DNA of 64,000 nt from Lutacidiplasma sp049802875 (GTDB lineage Archaea > Thermoplasmatota > Thermoplasmata > Lutacidiplasmatales > UBA184), in NCBI GenBank assembly GCA_049802875.1, contig JBARNH010000005.1, positions 17,080 to 81,079 on the forward strand, read 5' to 3'. The translations under genes and the position numbers were made by a program. Positions 43,246 through 51,214 of the stretch are shown one piece after another (the first letter of the stretch is position 1; every line of letters begins with the position of its first letter). The notes beneath the pieces were generated by a model, which worked only from the letters and a program-made list of their open reading frames with translations, was not told where the DNA came from and ran no database searches.

Positions 43246-43439
43246 TCGAGGTCGAAGTAGATCTTCACCGTGGCGTGGTACTCGGTGACCTTCTGGTCCT
43301 TGACCACGCCTTCGAGCTCCGAGACTCGGAACCAACGGAGGTTCCGCACGGTCTTCGCCGCCGTGTCCACCGCATTCTGGGCCGCGTGCGCGAACCCATC
43401 TTTCGACGTTCCCACCACTTCCGTCACTTTCTGCACCAT
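43242..43439 (-). CDS. Dodecin, flavin-binding storage protein
   Basis: 65 residues, the standard dodecin length, forming a dodecamer that binds flavins. Diagnostic features: VQKVTEVVGTS at the start, the flavin-stacking tryptophan in NLRWFRVSELEG, and YHATVKIYFDLD at the end. Its placement next to a peroxiredoxin suggests a common role in limiting flavin-driven oxidative damage (inference). Confidence 0.93.
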   Translation of the reverse strand: MVQKVTEVVGTSKDGFAHAAQNAVDTAAKTVRNLRWFRVSELEGVVKDQKVTEYHATVKIYFDLD

Positions 43440-43573
43440 CGTCGCGCCTCGTTCGGGTCGAAACTCCCGTGCCCTATAGCTCCCTCCGTTCGGCCTCGCA
43501 GGAGACCCGCCGCCGGGCGAGCGACCGAACCGTCGCTCGGAGAGAGGAGGTACGGAACTCGGGGCGCGACGGT

Positions 43574-44059
43574 TCAGGACGGCATATCGGCGTTGATCGT
43601 GACGAACATCGTGAGCGTGACGCCGGGGCTCGAGGGGGCCCGGAAGTCAAGTTGGAACGACGCGTCGTCCAGGAGCGCCGGAATCGTTACCGGCAGGACG
43701 GGCGTGGTGCCGGTCAGGGTGAACGGCGCTTCGACCGAGATCGAGTAGATTGGGTGGGAGTTGTTGTCGTAGTTCTCCAGGATCAACGGCACGGTGAACG
43801 CGGCGCCCCCGGCGACACTGTAGGGGTATCCGTTGGCGATCCCCGTGTAGTTGAATGTATTCGGCCCGAACCACCCGTATCCACTGGAATTCGTGCCCTG
43901 GTCGAGCGTGAAATCGATCTGGTTCACCTCCACGGGGGCAGGCGGGGCGGCACCGGGGAGGACGAGATAGCCGAGAGCGATCAGCGAAAGCAGAACGAGG
44001 AGGATGATGGTCGCGACGGCGACCACGATCGTCCAGAGGTGCCGCCGCTTGACCTTCAC
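43574..44059 (-). CDS. Membrane-anchored extracellular protein
   Basis: 161 residues from GTG 44059. A basic start (VKVKRRHLW) and one hydrophobic helix (about 10-33) are followed by an extracellular beta-rich part with N-x-S/T sequons and the phrase PLILENYDNNSHPIYSISVEAPFTLTG, like a small Ig-like or pilus-accessory domain. It follows the pilin gene on the same strand after 111 bp, so a role in the same surface structure is possible. I do not recognise a family. Confidence 0.6.
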   Translation of the reverse strand: MKVKRRHLWTIVVAVATIILLVLLSLIALGYLVLPGAAPPAPVEVNQIDFTLDQGTNSSGYGWFGPNTFNYTGIANGYPYSVAGGAAFTVPLILENYDNNSHPIYSISVEAPFTLTGTTPVLPVTIPALLDDASFQLDFRAPSSPGVTLTMFVTINADMPS

Positions 44060-44170
44060 CGCGTCACCTCGGTGTGAGCGCGGGGAAAAGCGCCCGCACG
44101 GCAAGGGTTCGGGTACGCCCGAGGGACCCTCGGCCCCGCGCGAGGAGGTTCGGAAGACGGGAGAGGACGA

Positions 44171-44956
44171 TCACGAGGACGGGGGAGCCAGCGAATAAAC
44201 GGGGATCGACGCGAGTGAGGTGACAGGGCTCCCAGTGTACTCCAGATTGATCGTGCAGGAGCCGGGGTTCGTGAAGCACCAGGGAGGGGCGCCGTGGTAA
44301 TCGTCTCCGTCCAGGCAGGGCTTGTGAGCTACATGGTTGTTGCAGTCATTGGCCGTGTCGCCGTAATCGAGAGGATAGCCCCCGTTGTGGATGTACAACA
44401 GGAAGGTGTCCCCCGCCTGCAAGGTATCGGTTTGGCTGGAGACCGGGATGAAGAGACCGAGGCGGTTGTAGTACGTCGAGAACGACCCACCGCCGTACCC
44501 CCCGGCGTGGAAACTCGCGCACCAGCCGAGGGTTGGCGCGCCGGCGGGCGGACTCGAGGTGAGCCCCGGGAACCAGGTCATTTCGGCGAGGCTCCCCTGA
44601 ACGAGCACCGTCGAGTTGCCTCCCGTGCTCGAATTATCGCAGATGAAAGAGAATTCGATCGCGGACAGAGGGATATTGGTCGGGGAGACGCTGGAGATAA
44701 TGATCTGGGTGGTGTTCAGCAACGAGTACGTGCCGTCGCCCGGGGTGTCCGTCCCATCTCCCCACACCGGGTTGCTTCCTCCCGAGTGGATGACGAAGCT
44801 CACGGTCGGAGGCGAAGGGGGCGTGATGAATTTGAACGAGAATAGGAGCGTGAAGATGACGAGCGTCATCGCCAGCAACAGGATCGTGGCGATGATCGGC
44901 GCCACCCCCCGAGCGCCACCGCGGCGCCACCGGCGATTCGACATCCACGTATTCAT
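44171..44956 (-). CDS. Archaeal type IV pilin-like protein
   Basis: 261 residues. The N-terminus is a class III (prepilin) signal: basic residues up to Gly17 followed by the hydrophobic VAPIIATILLLAMTLVIFTLLFSF, with cleavage expected after Gly17. The rest is an extracellular Ser/Thr/Gly-rich domain with several N-x-S/T sites and six or more cysteines that could form disulfides. Such proteins polymerise into adhesion pili or anchor in the membrane. No pilus assembly ATPase is in the window. ATG 44956 (alternative ATG 44944). Confidence 0.8.
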   Translation of the reverse strand: MNTWMSNRRWRRGGARGVAPIIATILLLAMTLVIFTLLFSFKFITPPSPPTVSFVIHSGGSNPVWGDGTDTPGDGTYSLLNTTQIIISSVSPTNIPLSAIEFSFICDNSSTGGNSTVLVQGSLAEMTWFPGLTSSPPAGAPTLGWCASFHAGGYGGGSFSTYYNRLGLFIPVSSQTDTLQAGDTFLLYIHNGGYPLDYGDTANDCNNHVAHKPCLDGDDYHGAPPWCFTNPGSCTINLEYTGSPVTSLASIPVYSLAPPSS

Positions 44957-45384
44957 CCGTATTGGAGATAATCAACCTTACGGTGGCGAGGCTCCGATTT
45001 ACCTCGGGCGGTCCGGTTATCGATCGGCCATCGGAGCCCAACTTCTCAGGGGATGCACCCGACGACCCACGACCTTACTGTCCGGTCCCTCGGAACGATT
45101 CCTCACGTGGCCCGCCTCTAAGCGTACGGCTTCCCCGCGTCCTTCGGCCGGGAGGTACCGCCGGGCGAAACCAATCTCCGAACGGCGACTCCGGCTGCTC
45201 CCTCGAGCCCAACCCGTGCGCGGCTCCCCCGCAGCGCGGCCCCTCGAGCGAGGACCTAAGGACAGGTCGCTGTTGGGATTCGCAGATTCGGACGAGAGGT
45301 GAGAAACCCGGTGACGAGACAAGCTCGCGAACGGGCGCCACGGATCCAGCGACAGACGGATCGATTTCTGAGAACGATTTCTCG
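44957..45384. other. Intergenic region between pilin and M13 peptidase genes
   Basis: 428 bp with no convincing gene on either strand. Next to the pilin start it holds an AT-richer patch (around 44965-44995) that probably contains the pilin promoter. Next to the peptidase stop codon a small hairpin GAGAA-CGAT-TTCTC (around 45364-45377) may end the peptidase transcript. The middle part has no repeat or RNA that I recognise. Confidence 0.4.
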
Positions 45385-47325
45385 CTACCAGATGGTGACC
45401 TGCCGGCGCGGACTCTGGCGCATGGCCGACCCGTAGGGGATGTCGAAGGCGGCCCAGAATTCCGGGAGGTTCGCGAGGGCCCCGTTGACTCGATAACGGG
45501 GCGGGGAGTGGGGGTTGGTGGCGACCATCAATCGCAACGTCTCGTCCCGCAAGTTCGCGCGCCAGATTTGACCGTAAGAGATGAAAAAGCGCTGCTCGGG
45601 GGTGAACCCGTCGATCGATCTCGAGTTCGATCGTCCGTCCGCGAGGCGCCGCGAGAGCGCCTCGAACGCGATGCTGACCCCGCCGAGGTCGGCGATGTTC
45701 TCCCCCGCTGTGAGCGCCCCATTGAGTTTGAGGCCGGGAAGCGGTTCAAATCGGGAGTACTGGGCGATGATCTTGCGGGCGCGCGCCCGGAACTCCTTGG
45801 CGTCGGCCGGGCTCCACCAGTCACGTAGGTTTCCGGTCGCGTCGAACTTACGCCCCTGGTCGTCGAACCCGTGCGTGATCTCATGGCCGATGACCGTCGC
45901 GATCCCCCCGTAGTTTACCGCGTCGTCCATCGACGGGTCGAACATCGGCGGCTGCAAGATCCCTGCCGGGAAGAAGATTTGATTCTGGGTCGGCCGGAAG
46001 TAGGCATTGACGGTGGGGGGAGTCATGCGCCACTCGTTGCGATCCACAGGGCCCCCGATTCTCGCGAAGTTCCTCGCGATCTCGAAGGCTCGTGCCCGTC
46101 GAACGTTGCCGAAGTGGTCTGTCGGAGAGATTCGGAGTCTGGCATAACTCCGGTACCGCGAGGGGTGGCCGATGTTCGCTGTGAAGCGGTCGAGCTTCGC
46201 GATCGCTCGTCGCCGAGTCGTGGCGGTCATCCACGGAACGCGATCGAGGCGGGCGCGGAATACTGCTCGGACATCCTCGACCAAGTCGAGCACCCGAACG
46301 CGGGTCTGTGGAGGAAAGTAACGCGCCACGTACAACCGGCCGAGCGCTTCGCCAAGCCATCGATCGACGAGGTTCGCCGCGCGCTTCCAAGGTGGCTCCG
46401 GCCGCTCCTGACCGAGCAGTCGCCGATGGAAGAACTCGAAGTTCTCGCGCTCGGCGCGAGGATGCAGGTATGGGGCGCTATCGTGAAGGAGATGCCAACG
46501 AAGGTACGTCTTCCAGTCGCGAAGCGAGACCGTGCCGAGCAGACGGTTCACCGCATCGAAAAATTCCGGCTGGCCGACCACCACGGAGGAGAGCCGCGAT
46601 ATCCCTCGTGACCGGAAGTACTCCGCCCACCGTAGGCGCGGGTATCGCCGAATGAGCTCTTTCGGTGTGAACCGATGGTAGTTCTTGTGCGGATCGCGGA
46701 GGTCGACCCGCTTACGGCTCGCCCGCGCGAGCGCCGTCTCGATCGAGAGGACGACGGCCATTGAGTCCCGCGCCCGGGCGGGGCTCTCTCCGGCCGAAGT
46801 GAGGACCCCCAGAATGTGGCGGCGGTACTCTGCCCGACGCACGGAGTATCGGTCGAGAAGGTAGTAGTCCCGGTCCGGGAGCGAGAGCCCGCCTTGAGAG
46901 AGGTAGAGGGCGTAGACGGAGCTTCTCTTTTCGTCCGGGGCGACGTCGGCGTCGAATATCCCCGGAGTTCCTTGCTGATGGAAATCGGCGAGCACTCGGA
47001 CGAGCGACTCGGGGGTTCTCACCGCCTCGACTTTGCTTCTATCTCGAGAGACCGGGAGGTAGCCGAGCGCCGTACGCTGCGACGAGTCCAGCGCGGCGGA
47101 GTAGAATGACCCGATCTTTCCAACCGAGGTAGGGTCGCGCGCAGTGGGGGACTTCGCGGCGTGCTCCAGAAGACCGTGGAGTAGAGCGAAGTTTCTCTGC
47201 CGAAGTTCGGCGTTGCCACTCCAGATCGTCTTGTCCGCAGGAACGGGGTGAGTAGCCATCCAGCGCCCCGCAGCGAATTGATAGAAGTCCCAGCCTGGGT
47301 CGGCTGCACGGTCGAGGTGGGTCAT
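45385..47325 (-). CDS. M13 family (neprilysin-like) zinc metallopeptidase
   Basis: 646 residues, close to bacterial PepO size. Zinc site HEITH in VIGHEITHGFDDQGRKFD (about 480), the third ligand in ENIADLGG (about 540), and the substrate-binding NAYFRPTQNQIFFPAGIL. It degrades short peptides. No signal peptide is visible from ATG 47325; the frame extends to ATG 47451 but that extension is Arg-rich, not hydrophobic. M13 enzymes are mainly bacterial and eukaryotic, so horizontal acquisition is likely. It carries more AGA/AGG-type arginine codons and A/T than its neighbours by eye. Confidence 0.9.
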   Translation of the reverse strand: MTHLDRAADPGWDFYQFAAGRWMATHPVPADKTIWSGNAELRQRNFALLHGLLEHAAKSPTARDPTSVGKIGSFYSAALDSSQRTALGYLPVSRDRSKVEAVRTPESLVRVLADFHQQGTPGIFDADVAPDEKRSSVYALYLSQGGLSLPDRDYYLLDRYSVRRAEYRRHILGVLTSAGESPARARDSMAVVLSIETALARASRKRVDLRDPHKNYHRFTPKELIRRYPRLRWAEYFRSRGISRLSSVVVGQPEFFDAVNRLLGTVSLRDWKTYLRWHLLHDSAPYLHPRAERENFEFFHRRLLGQERPEPPWKRAANLVDRWLGEALGRLYVARYFPPQTRVRVLDLVEDVRAVFRARLDRVPWMTATTRRRAIAKLDRFTANIGHPSRYRSYARLRISPTDHFGNVRRARAFEIARNFARIGGPVDRNEWRMTPPTVNAYFRPTQNQIFFPAGILQPPMFDPSMDDAVNYGGIATVIGHEITHGFDDQGRKFDATGNLRDWWSPADAKEFRARARKIIAQYSRFEPLPGLKLNGALTAGENIADLGGVSIAFEALSRRLADGRSNSRSIDGFTPEQRFFISYGQIWRANLRDETLRLMVATNPHSPPRYRVNGALANLPEFWAAFDIPYGSAMRQSPRRQVTIW

Positions 47326-47539
47326 CGAAAACCGGGGATCTGCTCTCGAAGGTCGGACCGGCGAAACGTTGCGATAAGACTCGCGGACCGTCCGAGCGAC
47401 TCGGGCCGTTGCGGAGCTCAATCTTCCATCATCCCTCGGGCCGGCAATCAATCAACGCGGATTAAGGCAAGGCCCTCTGGCCACGGAATCCGACTCCAAC
47501 TCGGCCCACCGCACGAAGATGAGCCGTCGGTTCGGAGGC

Positions 47540-47612
47540 AGCCGCCAGAGAGGATTGAACTCCCGACCTGCTGATTACAAATCAGCCGCTCTACCCACTG
47601 AGCTATGGCGGC
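47540..47612 (-). tRNA. tRNA-Thr (anticodon TGT)
   Basis: A complete cloverleaf reads on the minus strand: acceptor GCCGCCA/TGGCGGC, T8, D arm with AGTGGGTAG, anticodon stem GCTGA/TCAGC with loop TTTGTAA (anticodon TGT), T arm GGGAG-TTCAATC-CTCTC with one G-T pair, discriminator T. No encoded CCA and no intron. 73 nt. A TATA-like box (GTTTAAGT on the minus strand, 47644-47651) lies about 35 nt upstream. Confidence 0.97.
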
Positions 47613-47675
47613 GTCCGCCGGGGCGGTACCTGTCGGCCCTTCGACTTAAACTGTCGGTCGGTGCGCCCGCGCTCG

Positions 47676-49739
47676 TTACGTCACCGGGGCGTCCGAGCGC
47701 GTCTCGGGCGACACCCGTGTTAGGGCGGGGGCCGCCCGCGCAGGGACCGTAGACGGGACCATCGGGAGAGGGATGCCCCGGTCGATCGGGCGTTGGGCCG
47801 CGGGGTCCCGGCCACTCAGCTTGCGGCGCAGCCAGAACCGTACGTCCTGATGGTACATGTTCCCGTACGGACACGCACCCACGCAGTCGCCGACTCCGCA
47901 ACACTTCGCGCTCCGGTACTCCCCGTCCCTCCGGAAGTAGAGCGGCATGTCGACGAGCCCGACGGGGCACGCCTTCGCGCAGTCGAACGTCGTGCACGCT
48001 TGACAGACCTTCTTGTCCTTGACCTTGAGGCGGAAGAACCCGACCTTCGCGAACGGAAGTGTGAGGGCGCCCCAGTGGCAGAAGCCGGTCGTGGCGCAGT
48101 TGTACGTTCCGATGAACGGAGTGGTCACGAACATCGCGAACCAGATCCCCCCGAAGTACAGCTCTATCGGGAGCGGAAGCGCCGCGGTGTCGAGCTGGCC
48201 GCTAGCGACCTGAACGGCCGGAAGGAGCTTCAAGACCGAGAGCAGCGAGATCGCGAAGAGGGAGAACAGAGCGACGCCGGACATGACGACGTACGCGGTC
48301 GACAACTGGCTTCCGAGGAAGTGTTTCCCGATCCTGGAAGTCTGATTGAACTGTCGCATCTCGTTCATCGCCGTCCCCTGGTACATGAGGGCGGCGCCGC
48401 ACATCACCGCGCAGATCGCCTTCCGGCCGAAGAGGACCGTCAGCGCCCCGACGAGCACGTACATCAGGATGACCGCGAGGAAGATGCCGGACTCGAACGG
48501 CCCCCCGTCACGGAGCCCGAATCCCCATCCGATGACCGGGATGTTCGCGAGCCACGGTATGTTGGCGAGGGGGGTGGAGGACGCGATGCTGGGAAGATAG
48601 ATCGCCGCGAGGGCGTACGCGGCGATCGTCATTCCGAGACGGTACTTCTGGGCCCGCTCGTGGGTCTCCCGGATCTTGAGGACGACCAACGGGCCCATCG
48701 TGAAGCCGAGAAGAATGAGGAACCACGCAGACGCCAGGATCGCCGCCGCGAACCAAAGGCCGTTGTAGGCCAACACCCCCGCCTCGTGGAGCGACGTTCC
48801 TCCGACGGGTACAAAGGGAATGTACTGTAGGAACGTCGGGCCCACAATCCGGTAATCGAGCAGGGCGCCGAGGAAGAATTCCGCCAGGAACGTGAAGAGG
48901 AGGATCTCGAAGATCGAGAAGGGGCGCAGCAGCCACGGGATCCGTTCTCCGGTCCGAGGGCGCGGAGACCCGAGAGCGGTGAACAACGCGAACCCTACCA
49001 GGACTCCCACCGCGACCGCGAGGGGAATCCACAGGCCCTGGAAGTCCCAGAGGAACCACGCGGCGCCGGTGACCATCGCGGCGAGAGGCCAACGGACGAG
49101 GAGCGCGAGCCCCGACGAGTCGAGCTGCTTGTTCCGGTAGAGAAATTGCAACGCCGTCACGAACATCGCGACGATCAGCGCGGCCCCTAGGTACGTCGAC
49201 GCCGCCGCCCACCACGGGAGCGGGAGGCTCGTCGGAGTGAGCGCCACGAGCGCTCCTTGGGCGATCAAAAGGGTGCGGAGGCGGGAGTCCGCTTCAGGGT
49301 ACGCGAGCAGCGCGAGGATTAGGATCTCGCCCCCCGCCACCCAGAGGAATCCGGGCGCGACTACGACCGCGACCAGCCCTTCCCACGGAGCCGGGACGCC
49401 GGAGACGGCCGGCACCCACCCGCTGACAAGGAGGAAGGCGCCCAAGAGCCCGTTTCCGATCAGAAGTACCGCCAGCGCCGAGAGTCGCCACCCCACGGGA
49501 AGCGCCCGACCGTTGGAGGGCGACGGGTCCTTCGCGGCACCCGTTGGAGTCGCCCGTGCCAGCCAGAGCGTGGCGACTAGCGCCGCGAGCGTCCCTGCTC
49601 CCGCGACGATGGCGGCGTCCCGCGGGCCCGCGCCGAGGAACGCGAGTACGGTCACGACGGCCACGAGCAGGGGAATAACGAGCTCCGCATGCGCCGCGGT
49701 GAGCCGACTGTATTGAGGAGGGGCCGGACTAGAACTCAC
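47676..49739 (-). CDS. Polytopic membrane protein with C-terminal two-cluster ferredoxin domain
   Basis: 687 residues. About the first 560 contain a dozen or more hydrophobic helices. The cytoplasmic C-terminal part carries TYNCATTGFC and two ferredoxin-like cysteine sets, CQACTTFDCAKACPVG and CCGVGDCVGACPYG, each suited to a [4Fe-4S] cluster. It resembles membrane polyferredoxins (NapH/CcoG-like) and would move electrons to or across the membrane; the partner is unknown. GTG 49739 overlaps the end of the upstream PstS-like gene by 11 nt, so the two are co-translated. Confidence 0.75.
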   Translation of the reverse strand: MSSSPAPPQYSRLTAAHAELVIPLLVAVVTVLAFLGAGPRDAAIVAGAGTLAALVATLWLARATPTGAAKDPSPSNGRALPVGWRLSALAVLLIGNGLLGAFLLVSGWVPAVSGVPAPWEGLVAVVVAPGFLWVAGGEILILALLAYPEADSRLRTLLIAQGALVALTPTSLPLPWWAAASTYLGAALIVAMFVTALQFLYRNKQLDSSGLALLVRWPLAAMVTGAAWFLWDFQGLWIPLAVAVGVLVGFALFTALGSPRPRTGERIPWLLRPFSIFEILLFTFLAEFFLGALLDYRIVGPTFLQYIPFVPVGGTSLHEAGVLAYNGLWFAAAILASAWFLILLGFTMGPLVVLKIRETHERAQKYRLGMTIAAYALAAIYLPSIASSTPLANIPWLANIPVIGWGFGLRDGGPFESGIFLAVILMYVLVGALTVLFGRKAICAVMCGAALMYQGTAMNEMRQFNQTSRIGKHFLGSQLSTAYVVMSGVALFSLFAISLLSVLKLLPAVQVASGQLDTAALPLPIELYFGGIWFAMFVTTPFIGTYNCATTGFCHWGALTLPFAKVGFFRLKVKDKKVCQACTTFDCAKACPVGLVDMPLYFRRDGEYRSAKCCGVGDCVGACPYGNMYHQDVRFWLRRKLSGRDPAAQRPIDRGIPLPMVPSTVPARAAPALTRVSPETRSDAPVT

Positions 49740-51039
49740 CGGTCTCACCTCCGGTTTCGTTTCCCTCTCCGTTCTCGTTCTCGAGGTGAACGATCGTCGT
49801 CCCGTCATACGTCTCGTTGTTGAGCGCGTTCACTGCGCTCGTCTGATACGCGCCCGGGAGTGGGGCGACGCTCGCCGCCCCCGTGAGCCAGTAGACGTAC
49901 GTGAGCAGCCACGAGGCGTTTTCGAGGCTGACCGTACCCCCGTACGCGACGCCAAGGTCGCGGAAGATCCCCAGGTAGGCGAGGGCGGCGAGCGGGTAGC
50001 TTCCGGGTTCGGTCGCGTGAATCAGAGAAAAGTTGGACCAATTGCCGCTGGCGACCTCGGAGGAGTTGGCCAGAGATTCGGCGGCCACCCAAGAGGCCAC
50101 CGCGCCCGGTGAAGCGAAATCACCGGCGGCATCCTCGATCTGGGCGCACCCGACCCCGGTCGGAGGGGAGCCGAATAGATCGAGGTATCCGATGCTACCG
50201 ACCGTGGAAGCGACCCCACTGACCATCGCGGCGTCGGAACCGACGCTCGCTCCCGCCGGCCACGGCACGCTCGGGCCACTCCCGACCGCCGCGTTCCACG
50301 AGGGGCTCGAGGCCGCGAGGAATGCGCTGAAGACCTCGTTCGAGACCGAGGTTCCCGCGAGCTGGAACGGAGCTATTGCGGGAAGTCCCGAAAGGTTCGT
50401 GTTCGGGTTCAGCTGAGCGATCGCGGGGTTGTCCCAGGAAGTGACGGTCCCGTTGTAGATCCCCGCGAGGACGGATCCGGAAAGGTTCAATCCGCTGGGC
50501 ACCCCCGGCAGATTGTAGATGACCGCGACCGCGCTGAGCGCGACCGGCACGATGACGACCGGGAACGGCAGTTGGTCGATCTCGCCAGCGGTCGGAGGAG
50601 CATAGGAGACCGCGAACTCGGAGTTGGCCCCTCCCAACATCGGAAGGTACCCGTCGCCGGGATTCGAGCCGAGTTGAACCGTGAAGCATCCCCCGACCGC
50701 CTGGGAGAGCTGCTGGCCGGACGTTGCCAGCCACGCGGCAAAGGCCGGGTCGTAGGCCGAGGAGACGACCCCGCTCGCCTGCACGGGCGAACCCGTGCAC
50801 GTTTGCGTTTCGAAGTTCCCGCCGCTCGTCGAATTCGTCCGCAGGTTCACCCACCCGGTAACCTCCCCGATTCCCGCGGTCAGGACGATCAGCGCGACCA
50901 CGACGACCAGCGCGCCCCAGGGATCCCCTCGAACCTTCGTAGGAAGGACGAGGCCCGCCGCTCGTGCCTGCTGCGCGAACTCGGCGTCGGGTTCCTGTTG
51001 GGAGGGAGTTTCCCCCCCGGGGCTCAAATCGTCGGTCAC
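49729..51039 (-). CDS. PstS-like substrate-binding protein with N-terminal membrane anchor
   Basis: 436 residues. A cytoplasmic N-terminal tail (about 1-40), one membrane helix (about 43-63), then an extracellular PstS-type binding domain: LNLSGSVLAGIYNGTVTSWDNPAIAQLNPN and GPSVPWPAG...STVGSIGYLDLF are very close to phosphate-binding proteins. The phosphate-contacting RSDGSGT loop is replaced by FQLAGTS, so the ligand may not be phosphate. No PstC, PstA or PstB genes are adjacent. A TATA box TATATAAATT (51056-51065, minus) lies about 22 nt before GTG 51039. Confidence 0.78.
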   Translation of the reverse strand: MTDDLSPGGETPSQQEPDAEFAQQARAAGLVLPTKVRGDPWGALVVVVALIVLTAGIGEVTGWVNLRTNSTSGGNFETQTCTGSPVQASGVVSSAYDPAFAAWLATSGQQLSQAVGGCFTVQLGSNPGDGYLPMLGGANSEFAVSYAPPTAGEIDQLPFPVVIVPVALSAVAVIYNLPGVPSGLNLSGSVLAGIYNGTVTSWDNPAIAQLNPNTNLSGLPAIAPFQLAGTSVSNEVFSAFLAASSPSWNAAVGSGPSVPWPAGASVGSDAAMVSGVASTVGSIGYLDLFGSPPTGVGCAQIEDAAGDFASPGAVASWVAAESLANSSEVASGNWSNFSLIHATEPGSYPLAALAYLGIFRDLGVAYGGTVSLENASWLLTYVYWLTGAASVAPLPGAYQTSAVNALNNETYDGTTIVHLENENGEGNETGGETGEF

Positions 51040-51055
51040 CGAAACGGCCTTTGGC

Positions 51056-51065
51056 AATTTATATA
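51056..51065 (-). promoter_or_regulatory. TATA box of the PstS-like/ferredoxin operon
   Basis: TATATAAATT on the minus strand is one of the most AT-rich runs in the window. It lies about 22 nt before GTG 51039, predicting a leaderless transcript for both genes. Confidence 0.7.
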
Positions 51066-51214
51066 CGGCGGGCGGGGGGATAAGAACCTTCGGCAGGCGA
51101 CAGAACCCGCGGGGCGGGCCGTCGGAAAAAAAGCGGGGCGCCCGCGCTCCGTCGCTTCCGTCCGCGGGTCTCACGAAGGCTTCTTACCGCCGCCTCCGTC
51201 CCGGAGGCCGACCG

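Noticed and set aside
44822..44870. A GTGATGA sequence resembling a C box
   Set aside because: It lies inside the pilin coding region with no D box at a suitable distance and no terminal stem.
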